64,000 nt of DNA from Tessaracoccus sp. SD287 (GCF_017355265.1 NZ_JADIJQ010000006.1:1-64000); one strand, 5' to 3'; positions 1 to 9,247 are shown, counted from the first letter of the stretch. Notes: generated by a model from the sequence alone, not told the origin. Translations and numbers: made by a program.

Positions 1-1336
1 CGAGGGGAGGGGAGCGCGCAAGGCGGAGCTCCGCACGCAGTGGGGGCGCGGGCATCGGGCTGCCAGGGGCAGGACGCGGCCGCTGGCCGGGGCTCGGATG
101 GCGACCGGTCGAGGGGTCGCCGTCCGGGGTGGGGAACTCGGCTCTGATCATGAAACCTCCGTGGGGTTGGGGCAGTGCCGTCAGGCGTCCGCCCATGGCC
201 GCGACCCGTTCGCGCATGCCCTGCAGCCCGTGGCCGGCGCCGTCACTGGTCGCCGCTGCGCCCAGACCGTTGTCGGTGACCGTCAACACGACCTGGTGGG
301 GGGAATGGATGAGGCTGACCATGCAGCGGGCCTCGGGGCCGGCGTGCTTGAGGAAGTTGGTGACGCCTTCCTGCGCAATCCGATAGATGGTCAGTTCCAT
401 CGCCGGCGACAGCGGACGAGGCTGACCGGACAGGTGCAGCGCGACCCGGTCCCCAGCCCGTTCGACCATGCTGGGCAGGTCATCGACGCCCGGGGTGGGG
501 TTGTAGTCGACGTGCTGGTCGGGGCCGCCGCGCAGCACGCCGACCAGTCGGCGCATCTCGGTGAGCGCGTCGCGTCCGGTCTCGGCGATGGTGGTGAGCA
601 CCTCGGCCGCGGCCTCCGGTTTCTTGGCGGCCATCGCCCGGCCGCCCTCGGCCTGGACGATCATCACCGACACCGAGTGGGCCACGATGTCGTGCAACTC
701 CCGGGCGATCTGGTTGCGGGTGTTCACCTCGGCGATGCGGGCGGCATGCTCGCGGCCACGCAGCAGGGACTGGTAGTGCTCCTGCTCGGCGCGCAGCCGC
801 TGCTCCTTGACCATGGCGGCGTCACGCACCCGCCGTCCGAAGGCGTAGGGGGTGACCACCAGACCGGCGCAGACCAGCACAAAGAGCACCAGGGACATCA
901 CCTCGCCGGTGACCGACTCGTACTGGGCGGCCATCCGGTTCAACAGGCCCGGGAACCAGGACAGCGGTCCCAGCACCGCGGCGGCGCACCCGATCAGCAG
1001 CACCAGCCGCGGGCGTCCCTCGACCCACCGGGCGTAGGAGTAGACCGCGATCGGGATGGCGACCAGGAAGCCCGTGGGCCAGGTCACCGTCAGCATCTGG
1101 ACGATGCCCGCGATGGTGACGATGGTCAGCATCAGCCGGGGGTTGCGGCGTCGCCACAACAGGCTGACCATCATGGTCTGGCCGGTGACGTAGGCCATCA
1201 GGCCCTCGCCCCCGTAGGCCAGCATGGCCAGGTGGGGCACGCCCAGCAGCACGCTGGCAGCAGCAACCAGCACCGCGTTCAGCTTGAACGCGGAGTCCTC
1301 GGACGATGCGGGTCGTGGCCCTGCGGGAAAACTCAT
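1..1336 (-). CDS. NarL-family sensor histidine kinase (3' end beyond window)
   Basis: Membrane sensor kinase of the HisKA_3/HATPase type, which normally phosphorylates a LuxR-type response regulator. Read leftward, residues 20-165 carry several hydrophobic segments. The dimerisation/phosphoacceptor helix contains ARELHDIVAHS with the likely phospho-His near residue 215. The ATPase domain follows, with a DNGLG box and a GHGLQGMRERV G-box. The frame stays open to base 1, so the stop lies outside the window; the last 50 or so residues are a Pro/Arg/Ser-rich tail unusual for this family. The start is the ATG at 1336, seven bases after a TAGGCT box, which suggests a leaderless mRNA. A partner regulator would be expected further left. 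Confidence 0.85.
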   Translation of the reverse strand, partial: MSFPAGPRPASSEDSAFKLNAVLVAAASVLLGVPHLAMLAYGGEGLMAYVTGQTMMVSLLWRRRNPRLMLTIVTIAGIVQMLTVTWPTGFLVAIPIAVYSYARWVEGRPRLVLLIGCAAAVLGPLSWFPGLLNRMAAQYESVTGEVMSLVLFVLVCAGLVVTPYAFGRRVRDAAMVKEQRLRAEQEHYQSLLRGREHAARIAEVNTRNQIARELHDIVAHSVSVMIVQAEGGRAMAAKKPEAAAEVLTTIAETGRDALTEMRRLVGVLRGGPDQHVDYNPTPGVDDLPSMVERAGDRVALHLSGQPRPLSPAMELTIYRIAQEGVTNFLKHAGPEARCMVSLIHSPHQVVLTVTDNGLGAAATSDGAGHGLQGMRERVAAMGGRLTALPQPHGGFMIRAEFPTPDGDPSTGRHPSPGQRPRPAPGSPMPAPPLRAELRLARSPPL

Positions 1337-1343
1337 CGCAGCA

Positions 1344-1349
1344 AGCCTA
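1344..1349 (-). promoter_or_regulatory. Putative -10 box of a leaderless kinase transcript
   Basis: On the minus strand TAGGCT lies 7 nt before the kinase ATG, matching the actinobacterial TANNNT box spaced so that transcription starts at or beside the start codon. No convincing -35 is visible. This is a sequence match only. Confidence 0.4.
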
Positions 1350-1463
1350 GGTCGCGGCACTGACCCGGGCCGTCAGACTGAGGGATGCTTTGACCCGGCG
1401 GGCCCTGTGTCCACCGTACGAACGATGTTCACAACAGCCCCATCGGGACTAGCCTGAGAACCA

Positions 1464-3389
1464 ATGAGCGTCCAGCCTGTCCCCGCCGATGACAGTGGCC
1501 GCGTCATGGGCATCCCCCTCGTGCCTGCCCACGGTGCCGCCGCGTGGGGCTACCGTGCGCTCGCAGGCCAGATCGAGACCAGTCCGATCCACCGCGCCTG
1601 GCTCTACCAGATGCTCGACTTCGTCAACGCCCGCCTTGACCTGTCCGACCACAGGATGCTGGTGCTGTTGAAGCTGCTGCACACCTCGAGCGACGTGTTG
1701 CCGCCCGTGACCCGCGAACAGGTGCGCAGCGCCGTCCTCGGTTTCCGGTACGGCATCGAGGAGCCCGGCCGCGACGGCATGTGCACCTGGACCGAGAACC
1801 ACCAGTTGCTCTTCGCGACCTGTGAGTACCTGGCGGGGCAGTTCTATCCCGACGAGACTTTTTCCAACGACGGACGCACGGGCGCCATGAAGCGCGCCCA
1901 CGCCCACCAGCAGTTGCTGGAGTGGCTCGAGGACCGCTACCACCACGGCTTCAGCGAATGGCTGTCCAACACCTACTACGAGTTGATGGCCTGCGCCCTG
2001 GTGGCCCTGGTCGACCACGCCGAAAACGACGACCTGGCCACCCGGGCCGCGATGGTGCTCGACCTGCTGCTGCTCGACATGGCGCTGCACCGCTTCCAGG
2101 GACACTTCGCGGCCAGCGGCGGACGAGTGCACCGCCCGCAGAAGATGGACCCCACCCGGGCCGAGGTCGAGGTGATTCTGGCCTCGGCGTTCGCCTCGCC
2201 GCCCCGGTTCGACCACGACCAGCTGTCGGCCATCTTCGTGGCCCGGGAGAAGTACCGGGTGCCGGACGTCATCGTCGAGATCGCCCAGGCCGAGGGTGCC
2301 CGCCAGATCCGCACCAGTCAGGGGCGTGACGTCGACGAGGCCATTGACGACGTGAACCGCCGCCTGGGCAACGCCCCGGAGGAGGAGCGCTTCACCCGGT
2401 TGGTGCGCACCGCCTGGGGGCAGCAGGCCTACGTCACCCCCGAGACGATCACCCTGACCATGAAGGCGCTGACCCGCTACCGGCTCGAGGAGAACCGTTT
2501 CCTCAGTCCGCTGGTGGCCTTCTCCAAGGTCAAGTCACCGGCGGCCCAGCGGACACTGCTGCGGGCGCTGAACCCGATCATTTCGGGCACCGCCCTGCAC
2601 CGGGCCAATGTCTTCACCTACCGCACCCCGAACTACCTGATCTCCAGTGCGCAGAACTACCGGCCGGGGGAATTCGGCGACCAGCAGCACCTGTGGCACG
2701 CTGCCTTCCCGCGCGACATCTCCATCTTCTCGACCCATCCGGGGTCGACGCACCTGACCGGTGAGGGTCGTCCGCCATCACCGACGACCTGGGTGGGCAA
2801 TGGCGTGAACCCCGCCGTCGGGCAGTTCAACAACGTCCTGCTGGCGCTGCACGACCTGCGCACCCGGCGCGGCTACCTGGAGGCCCGGCGCCACGAGTAC
2901 AGCCACCTGCACTTCCCGTTCGTGAAGTTCGACGAGACGACGTTGGGCGCGCGGCTGGTGGCCGGGCGGATCGGTACCAGCCTGGTCGGCATCGTCTCGC
3001 TGCAACGCATCGAACTGGTCAGTCAGACCGAGCTGGTGCAGCGGGGGCTGGTCACCGGGTGGGCGGTGGTGGCCTCGGACCTGAGCGAGTTCAGCAGCCT
3101 GCAGTCCTTCGTGGCCATGTTGAAGACGTCGACGCTGCACCACCTGCGTGGGGCGATGGTCTTCAACGTCGACCATTCGAACTCGACCACCACCACCCAG
3201 CGTCCCCACGAGTACCGGCTGGAGTTCAAGGGCCGTTTCCTGGTGGACGGGGTCGCCCAGAACCCGCACTACTGGCGCCACGACAACGACTGGGTGGCAG
3301 CCGCCCGCGGCGCCGACCGCATCCTGGTGCACGGCCGTGACCGCACCCTGCGGCTGGAGTGGAGCAGCTGCACCCGCGAGGAACGCTGA
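1464..3389 (+). CDS. Uncharacterised 641-residue protein
   Basis: I do not recognise this family. It has no signal peptide or clear membrane helix. The N-terminal 250 residues are rich in helix-forming stretches with many Trp, His and Tyr. The C-terminal half (about 370-640) contains aromatic and Gly-rich segments such as YRTPNYLISSAQNY and HLWHAAFP, and ends in short strand-like segments. That general layout recalls polysaccharide-active toroid plus beta-sandwich proteins, but the resemblance is weak and no catalytic motif can be named. The ATG at 1464 follows a TAGCCT box (1450-1455) by 8 nt, so it may be leaderless. It stands alone, divergent from the sensor kinase and running into the minus-strand DLW-39-like gene. 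Confidence 0.8.
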   Translation: MSVQPVPADDSGRVMGIPLVPAHGAAAWGYRALAGQIETSPIHRAWLYQMLDFVNARLDLSDHRMLVLLKLLHTSSDVLPPVTREQVRSAVLGFRYGIEEPGRDGMCTWTENHQLLFATCEYLAGQFYPDETFSNDGRTGAMKRAHAHQQLLEWLEDRYHHGFSEWLSNTYYELMACALVALVDHAENDDLATRAAMVLDLLLLDMALHRFQGHFAASGGRVHRPQKMDPTRAEVEVILASAFASPPRFDHDQLSAIFVAREKYRVPDVIVEIAQAEGARQIRTSQGRDVDEAIDDVNRRLGNAPEEERFTRLVRTAWGQQAYVTPETITLTMKALTRYRLEENRFLSPLVAFSKVKSPAAQRTLLRALNPIISGTALHRANVFTYRTPNYLISSAQNYRPGEFGDQQHLWHAAFPRDISIFSTHPGSTHLTGEGRPPSPTTWVGNGVNPAVGQFNNVLLALHDLRTRRGYLEARRHEYSHLHFPFVKFDETTLGARLVAGRIGTSLVGIVSLQRIELVSQTELVQRGLVTGWAVVASDLSEFSSLQSFVAMLKTSTLHHLRGAMVFNVDHSNSTTTTQRPHEYRLEFKGRFLVDGVAQNPHYWRHDNDWVAAARGADRILVHGRDRTLRLEWSSCTREER

Positions 3390-3392
3390 GGG

Positions 3393-3521
3393 TCACTCGA
3401 TGGGGTCGGTGGCCTCCGCCCACAGCGCGGCCTCGGCCTCGGCGCGTCGCACCTCACGACGGGCGGCGATGGCCACGGCCACTCCGAGGGTTGCCAGCAC
3501 GACCAGGATGACCTTCTTCAT
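3393..3521 (-). CDS. DLW-39-like small membrane-anchored protein
   Basis: A 42-residue protein starting MKKVILVVLATLGVAVAIA, a single hydrophobic helix, then a charged Arg/Glu/Ala stretch and the ending LWAEATDPIE. Length, layout and the LWAEATD tail match the actinobacterial DLW-39 family, whose function is unknown and which is often found near gyrA (not present here). The ATG at 3521 is the only sensible start. The stop lies 3 bp beyond the end of the convergent upstream gene, so the two have almost no space between them. Confidence 0.6.
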   Translation of the reverse strand: MKKVILVVLATLGVAVAIAARREVRRAEAEAALWAEATDPIE

Positions 3522-3546
3522 GCAGTCACCCTATGTGCTGGCCCGA

Positions 3547-4536
3547 TCAGAAGCCGAGCAGTTCGCGTCGGCGGGGCAGCCAGGCCAGGGCGTCGCGGAT
3601 GCCGTCGGCCTCGGTGAGTTCGGCGGTCCAGCCCAGCACGTCGGCGGCCTTGGTGCTGACCGTGTAGGCGCCGGCCACGTCCCCGGGGCGCGACGGCCCG
3701 TCGGTGGAGCGCAACGGTTCACCGGTGGCGGCCTCGAAGGCCTGCACCAACTCCTTGACGGTGGCGCCCTTGCCGGTGCCCAGGTTGACCACCTGGTAGG
3801 GCTCATTGGCGGTGGCCTGGTCGAAGTGTTCCAGGGCGGCGACGTGGGCCCGGGCCAGGTCCCAGACGTGGATGTAGTCGCGGATGCCCGACCCGTCCCG
3901 GGTGGGCCAGTCGACGCCGGTGACGGTGAACGTGTCGTGGTTCTGCCACGCCTCGATCATCTTGCCGAGCACGTGGCTGGGCTTCTCGGTCTGCAGCCCC
4001 GTGCGGAACTGCGGGTCAGCGCCGATCGGATTGAAGTAGCGCAGGCTCATCACCCGCACGTCGGTCGCGGCTGCGGTGTCCCGCAGCACGTACTCGACCA
4101 TGAACTTGGTCGTCGCGTAGGGGCTGCCCGGGTCCAGCGGAGACTCCTCGGTGACCTGGAAGACCTCATTGGTGGCATAGATCGAGGCTGAACTGCTGAA
4201 CAGCATCCGGTCGACCCCGTGGGCGGCCATCGCCTGCAGCAGGGTGATGGTCTTGGCCACGTTGTTCTCGTAGTAGCCCAGCGGGTCGGCCACCGACTCG
4301 GGCACGACGATCTTCGCCGCGCAGTGCACCACCGCGTCAATCCGGTGCTCGGTGAAGACGCGGTCCAGCAGGGCCCGGTCGCCCACGTCACCCTCGTGGA
4401 CCGGACGACCCAGCACGTACTCGTGGCGTCCGGTGGAGAAGTCGTCGAGCAGGACGACCTGGTGACCGGCGTCCAGGCACGCCGAGGCGACGGTGCTGCC
4501 GATGAATCCGGCGCCGCCGGTGATCAGGACCAACAT
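3547..4536 (-). CDS. galE: UDP-glucose 4-epimerase
   Basis: Cytosolic NAD-dependent short-chain dehydrogenase/reductase that interconverts UDP-glucose and UDP-galactose (Leloir pathway and galactosyl donors for the envelope). The Rossmann motif GGAGFIG is at residues 7-13, the catalytic SSS region near 115 and the YxxxK pair at Y140/K144. RYFNPIGADP and RDYIHVWDLA are typical GalE signatures. At 329 residues it has the usual length. The ATG at 4536 is preceded by TAGGAG, a good ribosome site, and by a TAGCAT box about 30 bp upstream. No other gal gene is adjacent; it is divergent from the TauE-type exporter across a region with a long inverted repeat. Confidence 0.93.
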   Translation of the reverse strand: MLVLITGGAGFIGSTVASACLDAGHQVVLLDDFSTGRHEYVLGRPVHEGDVGDRALLDRVFTEHRIDAVVHCAAKIVVPESVADPLGYYENNVAKTITLLQAMAAHGVDRMLFSSSASIYATNEVFQVTEESPLDPGSPYATTKFMVEYVLRDTAAATDVRVMSLRYFNPIGADPQFRTGLQTEKPSHVLGKMIEAWQNHDTFTVTGVDWPTRDGSGIRDYIHVWDLARAHVAALEHFDQATANEPYQVVNLGTGKGATVKELVQAFEAATGEPLRSTDGPSRPGDVAGAYTVSTKAADVLGWTAELTEADGIRDALAWLPRRRELLGF

Positions 4537-4566
4537 GGGCTTCTCCTAGGGATGGCTGCACCGCCC

Positions 4567-4572
4567 ATGCTA
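4567..4572 (-). promoter_or_regulatory. Putative galE -10 box
   Basis: Minus-strand TAGCAT about 30 bp before the galE ATG, leaving room for a short leader containing the TAGGAG ribosome site. Its -35 region would approach the left arm of the inverted repeat at 4604-4680. Confidence 0.35.
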
Positions 4573-4603
4573 GGGGGCCGTGACGCTGGCGGGGCGGTGA
4601 GGA

Positions 4604-4680
4604 CCCAGCAGAATGCCCCAGGATGAGCCTTTCAGGGCTGGAAGTCACCTGGTTAGCCGGTCCTGGGGCAGTCTGCTGGG
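4604..4680. repeat. 20-bp inverted repeat between divergent galE and tauE-type genes
   Basis: Left arm 4604-4623 and right arm 4661-4680 are reverse complements at 19 of 20 positions, with a 37-nt loop that itself has a short AGCC/GGCT dyad. Because both flanking genes read away from it, it is not a terminator. Its position just upstream of both candidate -10 boxes suggests an operator or a structured 5' element; a dispersed repeat is the other option. Confidence 0.7.
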
Positions 4681-4697
4681 ATGCCGTCGCCCGGAAC

Positions 4698-4703
4698 TAG
4701 GGT
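4698..4703 (+). promoter_or_regulatory. Putative leaderless -10 box of the TauE/SafE gene
   Basis: TAGGGT followed by exactly 6 nt and then the GTG start codon at 4710, the spacing seen for leaderless actinobacterial transcripts. The -35 position would overlap the end of the right arm of the inverted repeat. Confidence 0.45.
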
Positions 4704-4709
4704 GGGACC

Positions 4710-5522
4710 GTGAGCATCCTCGAACTCCTGATCATGGTGGTGGCCGGGTTGGCCATCGGGTTCAGCATGGGGACGGTGGGCGGCGGCGGGGCGATCCTGG
4801 CCGTGCCGGTGCTCGTCTACGCGGTGCACCAGACCCCCTTGCAAGCCACCACCGGGTCGCTGGTCGTCGTCGGCGTCACCGGAGTTCTAGGGGCGTGGCT
4901 GGCGTGGCGGCAGCGGCGCCTGGACGTCGGCCAGGGTCTGGTCTTCGGGGCTGCGGCCGTGGCCGGGTCGGCGGTGGGCGCGCTGGCGGCCCACCGGGTG
5001 GACGCGGCGGTGCTGATGGCCTGCTTCGCGGTGCTGATGCTGGTGACGGGGTTCACCATGGTGCGCAAACTCGTCACGCCGCCCACCGGCGCGGTGCACG
5101 AGTCGCGTCCGGTGTGGGCCGAGGGACGCTTCGACTGGGCGCAGGTGGCCAAGGTGGCGGCCGTCGCCTCGGTGGTCGGCTTCCTGACCGGATTCCTGGG
5201 GGTGGGCGGTGGCTTCATGATCGTCCCGGCCCTGACCCTGGTGCTGGGGGTGCCGATGCGGAAGGCGGCGGGCACCTCGTTGATGGTGATAGCTATTTCG
5301 TGCGCGGCGGCCCTGGTGACCAGGTGGGTTTCGGAACCGTCGGGTGTGCAACCCCCGTGGGTGCTGGTCGCCCCCCTGGTCACCTTCGCCGTGGTCGGGC
5401 TGCTGCTGGGCGCGGCCGTGGCGGCCAGGGCGAACAATCGGCAACTGTCGATCGGTTTCGCGGTGCTTGTGTGCGGGGTGGCGCTGTACACCTCCGCGCA
5501 GGCGCTACCGGCCCTGTTCTGA
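4710..5522 (+). CDS. TauE/SafE-family membrane transporter
   Basis: A 270-residue polytopic inner-membrane protein of the sulfite exporter TauE/SafE family, proposed to export sulfite or organosulfonates; substrates of individual members are rarely known. Two homologous halves each hold a Gly-rich signature: GTVGGGGAILAVPVL near residues 20-35 and GFLGVGGGFMIVPALTLVLGVP near 160-180, typical of the duplicated family. About eight hydrophobic helices are visible. The GTG start at 4710 is favoured by the leaderless -10 box. Its 3' end overlaps the convergent membrane-protein gene by 18 bp. Confidence 0.88.
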   Translation: MSILELLIMVVAGLAIGFSMGTVGGGGAILAVPVLVYAVHQTPLQATTGSLVVVGVTGVLGAWLAWRQRRLDVGQGLVFGAAAVAGSAVGALAAHRVDAAVLMACFAVLMLVTGFTMVRKLVTPPTGAVHESRPVWAEGRFDWAQVAKVAAVASVVGFLTGFLGVGGGFMIVPALTLVLGVPMRKAAGTSLMVIAISCAAALVTRWVSEPSGVQPPWVLVAPLVTFAVVGLLLGAAVAARANNRQLSIGFAVLVCGVALYTSAQALPALF

Positions 5523-7391
5523 CCCGAACCGGGCCAGCCCCGGGTCGTCGTCGGTGAGCCGGCCGACCAGGGCGATGACCGCGCAGATGCCGGCGGCCAT
5601 CATCAGCGGCTTGCCGAGCATGTGGTCGCCCAGGGAGCCGATCAGGGCATGGTCGTTCATGCCCGTGATGCGAGTCTGTGCCGACCACGCCAGGGTCACC
5701 GCCGAGAGCAGGACCGCGGTGACGAAGAACAGCACCCGACTGGCCCGCGGCAGCGCCTGGGAGTCACCGTGGGTGAGGGTCCCGTCGGTCAGGATGCGCC
5801 AGAACAGGCTGAGCAGGATCACCATGGTGCCCGAGACCCCGGCGAAGACCAGACTCGGTTCCGAGAGCGGTTCCCGGAAGCGGAACAGGGTGGCCAGGGC
5901 GCTGACCAGCAGCACCTGCTTCCACACCACCTCGCGATGCCCCTCACGGATCCACAACAGGGCCACCATCACGAAGGTCAGCGCCACCAGCGCCACCGCC
6001 AGGGCGTCGATCGTCCAGATGATCCGCAACGCCCCGCCGGTCAGGGTGCGCACCGCCGACATCAGCATCAGCACGCAGTAGCAGGCCAGCACGACCGGCG
6101 TGATCCGGTCATTGCGCCTGGCCCTGACCACGGCCAGCCACAGTGCCCCGCCCACCGAGATGACCCGCATCACGGCATTGGCGATGGTGCCCTGGGTCGC
6201 CTCGACGACCCGGTCGAGGCTGCCGATCTTGAAGATGTCCAGGTACATGTCGACGTGGATCGCCAGCAGGCTCAGCGCCAACTGGGGGACGACCAGGAAC
6301 GCCAACGGGTAGGCCAGCGGTGTCCAGGCGTTGTCCAGCGCCTCCGGGGGGACCGGGTGCAGACCCTTGTCGCGGCGGAACCGCAGCAACCCCAGCGACA
6401 GCAGCAGCGCCGCGGTGAGCACCGCGATCGAGGTGACCCAGACCTCCGGGCTCCAGGACGGGTCGCCGGCCCGGGACAGCGCCACCCCCCGGATGATCAC
6501 GGCAGCACCGAGCATCAGGGACAGAGCGATGGTGGCGGGGCGTTCCAGCATCCGGGTGACCCGGTCGGCGGTCCACTCCGAGAGCGAGACCGCCACCTGG
6601 GCCGCCGAGTAGCCGGTGACGATCAGCGCCGGGGTGGCCAGGGTGGTGAACGTGACCAGCAGGGTGAGCAGCATGGTGGCGCGGAAGTCGTAGCTGAAGT
6701 GGATCCCCGAGCCCATCGGGACGAAGACCGCCAACGCCGAGAGCACCAGCAGCACCGGGAACTCGAACCAGGCGAAGCGCCGCCCGATCCTGGCCACGGT
6801 GAACACCACGATGGCCACGATGGCCGCGACACCGCCGGCGGCCGACCAGGAGGGCGGGAACAACGCGATCGAGAGCACGCTGAGGAACGGTGACAGCAGC
6901 AGGGGCAGCACCAGAAAGCGCGCCCCGATGTGGATGTGCAGGTTGGCGGTCAGGCCCAGGGCGATGGTCAACACGCACAGCCACAACAGCACCATCACCG
7001 ACCAACTGCCGACCAGCTGCTGTCCACCGACCGGCACAGGGTCGTCGGCGCCCCGAATCCATCCCGAGCCCAGGATCATGCCCGAGCACACCAGGATGCC
7101 GAACACGGCGACCACGATGACCGACACCAAGCCCCGCGGCCAGTGCCTGGTGTCGGGGAAGCCGTCCCTGATCGGGTCGACGATGACCTTGCCGCCGATC
7201 TGGGCGATGACGGTGCGCAGCCCCGGCTTCGGTGGAACCCAGGCCGCGGCCGGGCCGGGAACTGTCGGTAGGGGCGGCCCGGCGGGCGGGGTCGGCGCCG
7301 TCCGGGGCGCCACCCGCCGTGGCTGTGGTGGGCCCGGTGCCGCGGTGGCACGCGGACGACGCACGGTCGCATCGGGGTCGAAGGTGGTCAC
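5505..7391 (-). CDS. Polytopic membrane protein of unknown function
   Basis: About 628 residues. The first 90 are a Pro/Ala-rich cytosolic tail (runs such as PPAGPPLPTVPGP); the rest contains roughly twelve to fourteen hydrophobic helices broken by Arg-rich loops, with no transporter or enzyme motif I can name. The GTG at 7391 forms a GTGA overlap with the stop of the upstream beta-propeller gene and is preferred; an ATG at 7403 in the same frame is possible. The tight coupling suggests a membrane complex with that neighbour, whose exposed domain could contact this protein. Confidence 0.8.
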   Translation of the reverse strand: MTTFDPDATVRRPRATAAPGPPQPRRVAPRTAPTPPAGPPLPTVPGPAAAWVPPKPGLRTVIAQIGGKVIVDPIRDGFPDTRHWPRGLVSVIVVAVFGILVCSGMILGSGWIRGADDPVPVGGQQLVGSWSVMVLLWLCVLTIALGLTANLHIHIGARFLVLPLLLSPFLSVLSIALFPPSWSAAGGVAAIVAIVVFTVARIGRRFAWFEFPVLLVLSALAVFVPMGSGIHFSYDFRATMLLTLLVTFTTLATPALIVTGYSAAQVAVSLSEWTADRVTRMLERPATIALSLMLGAAVIIRGVALSRAGDPSWSPEVWVTSIAVLTAALLLSLGLLRFRRDKGLHPVPPEALDNAWTPLAYPLAFLVVPQLALSLLAIHVDMYLDIFKIGSLDRVVEATQGTIANAVMRVISVGGALWLAVVRARRNDRITPVVLACYCVLMLMSAVRTLTGGALRIIWTIDALAVALVALTFVMVALLWIREGHREVVWKQVLLVSALATLFRFREPLSEPSLVFAGVSGTMVILLSLFWRILTDGTLTHGDSQALPRASRVLFFVTAVLLSAVTLAWSAQTRITGMNDHALIGSLGDHMLGKPLMMAAGICAVIALVGRLTDDDPGLARFGSEQGR

Positions 7392-9247
7392 GGTCGGCCC
7401 CATCGGAAGAACTCGCTGAGATTGGTGATCACGCACAGGTTGTCGCGACCACGCACCAACCAGGACGAGTACGCCTGGCGTGGCGCCATCGGGAGCACGG
7501 AGCGCACGTCGCCGGAGGGATCCAGCACGGTGATGCCGTCGGCGGTGAGCACCGCCAGCAGCGACCCGTCGCTGGACAGGGTCTGGGCATGCAGGGCCCG
7601 GGTGAAGAGCGGTGCCCCGGTGGCGGCCGAGAAGGCCAGCAGGTCGGTCTCCTGGGGGCAGAAGACGGAGTCGCCGATGGCCGTCAGCTGGGTGCACTCA
7701 TCGGTCCAGGTGGACCAGTGGGCGCGTCCGTCCAGGTCGACCAGGCTGACCAGCCCCCCGGTGTCGGCCACCACCAACCCGGACGGGGTGCGCACCACCG
7801 AGGTGACCTGGTCGAGCATCGTGAACGACAGGTACAGCGCGGGACCGTCATAGAGGTGCACGTCAGGCCCGGCGACCAGCACCGTCATCGGACGCCCGTC
7901 GACCTCGATGATGCTCAGCGGCACCTCACCTGCGGGTGCGGCCACCCGCCAGCGCTGCGCGCCGGTGCGCAGGTCGTGGGCCGTCAGGAAGCCGTCCAGG
8001 GTCAGCATGACCAAGGTGTCGTCGTCCAGTTGCACCGGGGGCAGCCCCGCGATGTCGCCGGTGGGCACCTGCCAGCGCATCAGGCCGTCGACGTCGTAGG
8101 CCACCAGTTGGCGGTCGCTGGTGGCGGCCACGACCAGATCACCAGCACCAAGTAGGGCCAGGGTGGTGGGCCCGGGACGGCGCACCCAGCCCAGTTGCAG
8201 GCCGAGGTCGGCGCCGTCGGCGGTGTGGGGCTTCAGGAAGCCCAGCTGGTTGCTGACCTGGTGGATGTAGGCGAAGCCGGTGCCCAGCGGCACCGGGGCC
8301 GAGCCCAGCGACGGCGTCAGGTCGAGGGTACCGTTCTTGATGGCCGACTGCATCGGGGTCAGCGCGCTGAAGTCCACCGAGGCACTGGCGGTGGTCAGGG
8401 CCTTCTCGGCCCAGGTCAACGGTTCGGTGGTCAGGCTCGCCCCGTCCCAGGCGACGATGCCACGGCCGGGGCAGCGGGTGATCGCGGACTGGCTGGGTTC
8501 CTCGTCGATGGTGTCCTGGTAGGTGACGGTGATGCAGTCCTCACCCAGGGGCGACGCGGCGATCGAGGCGGAGCGGACGAGCTTCAGCGTGCGGGCGGAC
8601 CCCATCAGGTGCAGCGTCGACTCCTGCTGCCAGGTGGTGCCCGGTGTCGGGTCCGGGGGCAGCTCGATGACGGCCGGGATGGCCGAGAACTCAAACGTGG
8701 TGGTGCCGCCGCTGAAGACCCGCAGACCCTGCTCGCCCAGGTGGTAGAAGGTCTGGGTCGTGGAGTCCTCGGCCATCTCGGTCTCGGTCACCCAGTGCCA
8801 CGTCTGCAGGTCCTCGAACTCGAGGCCACCGATCGCCCCCCAGCCCGCCTCGGAGCGCTCGACCCATCCCTGGCTACCGGGCAGGTGGGAGGTCTCGACC
8901 ACCGAGCTGCCCCCCTCGTCGCGCAGGACGGTGCGGTGCCCCGAGGGTGCCACGTACTGGGCGGCGGGCACGTCCGGGTAGAGCGGCGCCGGTCGGGCCA
9001 CCGCAGCCAGGGCCCACGAGGCGACGGTGGCCATGACCACCGCGGCCACCGCCAGCCAGGTGGCGGGCTGTCGGACGGCGGGAGTGGCGACAATGCCCGG
9101 CTGTTCGTGGGGGACGAGGTTCTGCTGGCCGGGTTGCGAGGTGGGGAGGCGCGAGGTGACGCTGTCAGAGGTGACGGTGAGAGGGTGGACGGGGCTCTGG
9201 GGCGGGGCAGGTGTCGGCCAGGGGCGCTGCGATGGCTGCTCCGACAT
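7388..9247 (-). CDS. Membrane-anchored PQQ-like beta-propeller protein
   Basis: A 619-residue protein. Residues 1-62 are a Pro/Ser/Gln-rich cytosolic segment, followed by one transmembrane helix (WLAVAAVVMATVASWALAA) and a large exposed region. From about residue 370 on there are repeating strands of the type DGLMRWQVPTG, DLRTGAQRWRV and DLDGRAHWSTW, the signature of PQQ_2/pyrrolo-quinoline quinone-like propeller blades; the family usually serves as a scaffold and need not bind PQQ. Start ATG 9247. It is translationally coupled to the following polytopic membrane protein. Its function is unknown. Confidence 0.82.
   Translation of the reverse strand: MSEQPSQRPWPTPAPPQSPVHPLTVTSDSVTSRLPTSQPGQQNLVPHEQPGIVATPAVRQPATWLAVAAVVMATVASWALAAVARPAPLYPDVPAAQYVAPSGHRTVLRDEGGSSVVETSHLPGSQGWVERSEAGWGAIGGLEFEDLQTWHWVTETEMAEDSTTQTFYHLGEQGLRVFSGGTTTFEFSAIPAVIELPPDPTPGTTWQQESTLHLMGSARTLKLVRSASIAASPLGEDCITVTYQDTIDEEPSQSAITRCPGRGIVAWDGASLTTEPLTWAEKALTTASASVDFSALTPMQSAIKNGTLDLTPSLGSAPVPLGTGFAYIHQVSNQLGFLKPHTADGADLGLQLGWVRRPGPTTLALLGAGDLVVAATSDRQLVAYDVDGLMRWQVPTGDIAGLPPVQLDDDTLVMLTLDGFLTAHDLRTGAQRWRVAAPAGEVPLSIIEVDGRPMTVLVAGPDVHLYDGPALYLSFTMLDQVTSVVRTPSGLVVADTGGLVSLVDLDGRAHWSTWTDECTQLTAIGDSVFCPQETDLLAFSAATGAPLFTRALHAQTLSSDGSLLAVLTADGITVLDPSGDVRSVLPMAPRQAYSSWLVRGRDNLCVITNLSEFFRWGRP

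Noticed and set aside
5344-6081. Ser/Arg-rich frame overlapping the convergent ends of the exporter and membrane protein genes
   Set aside because: Runs antisense through the real membrane-protein coding region and has no plausible start site or domain.
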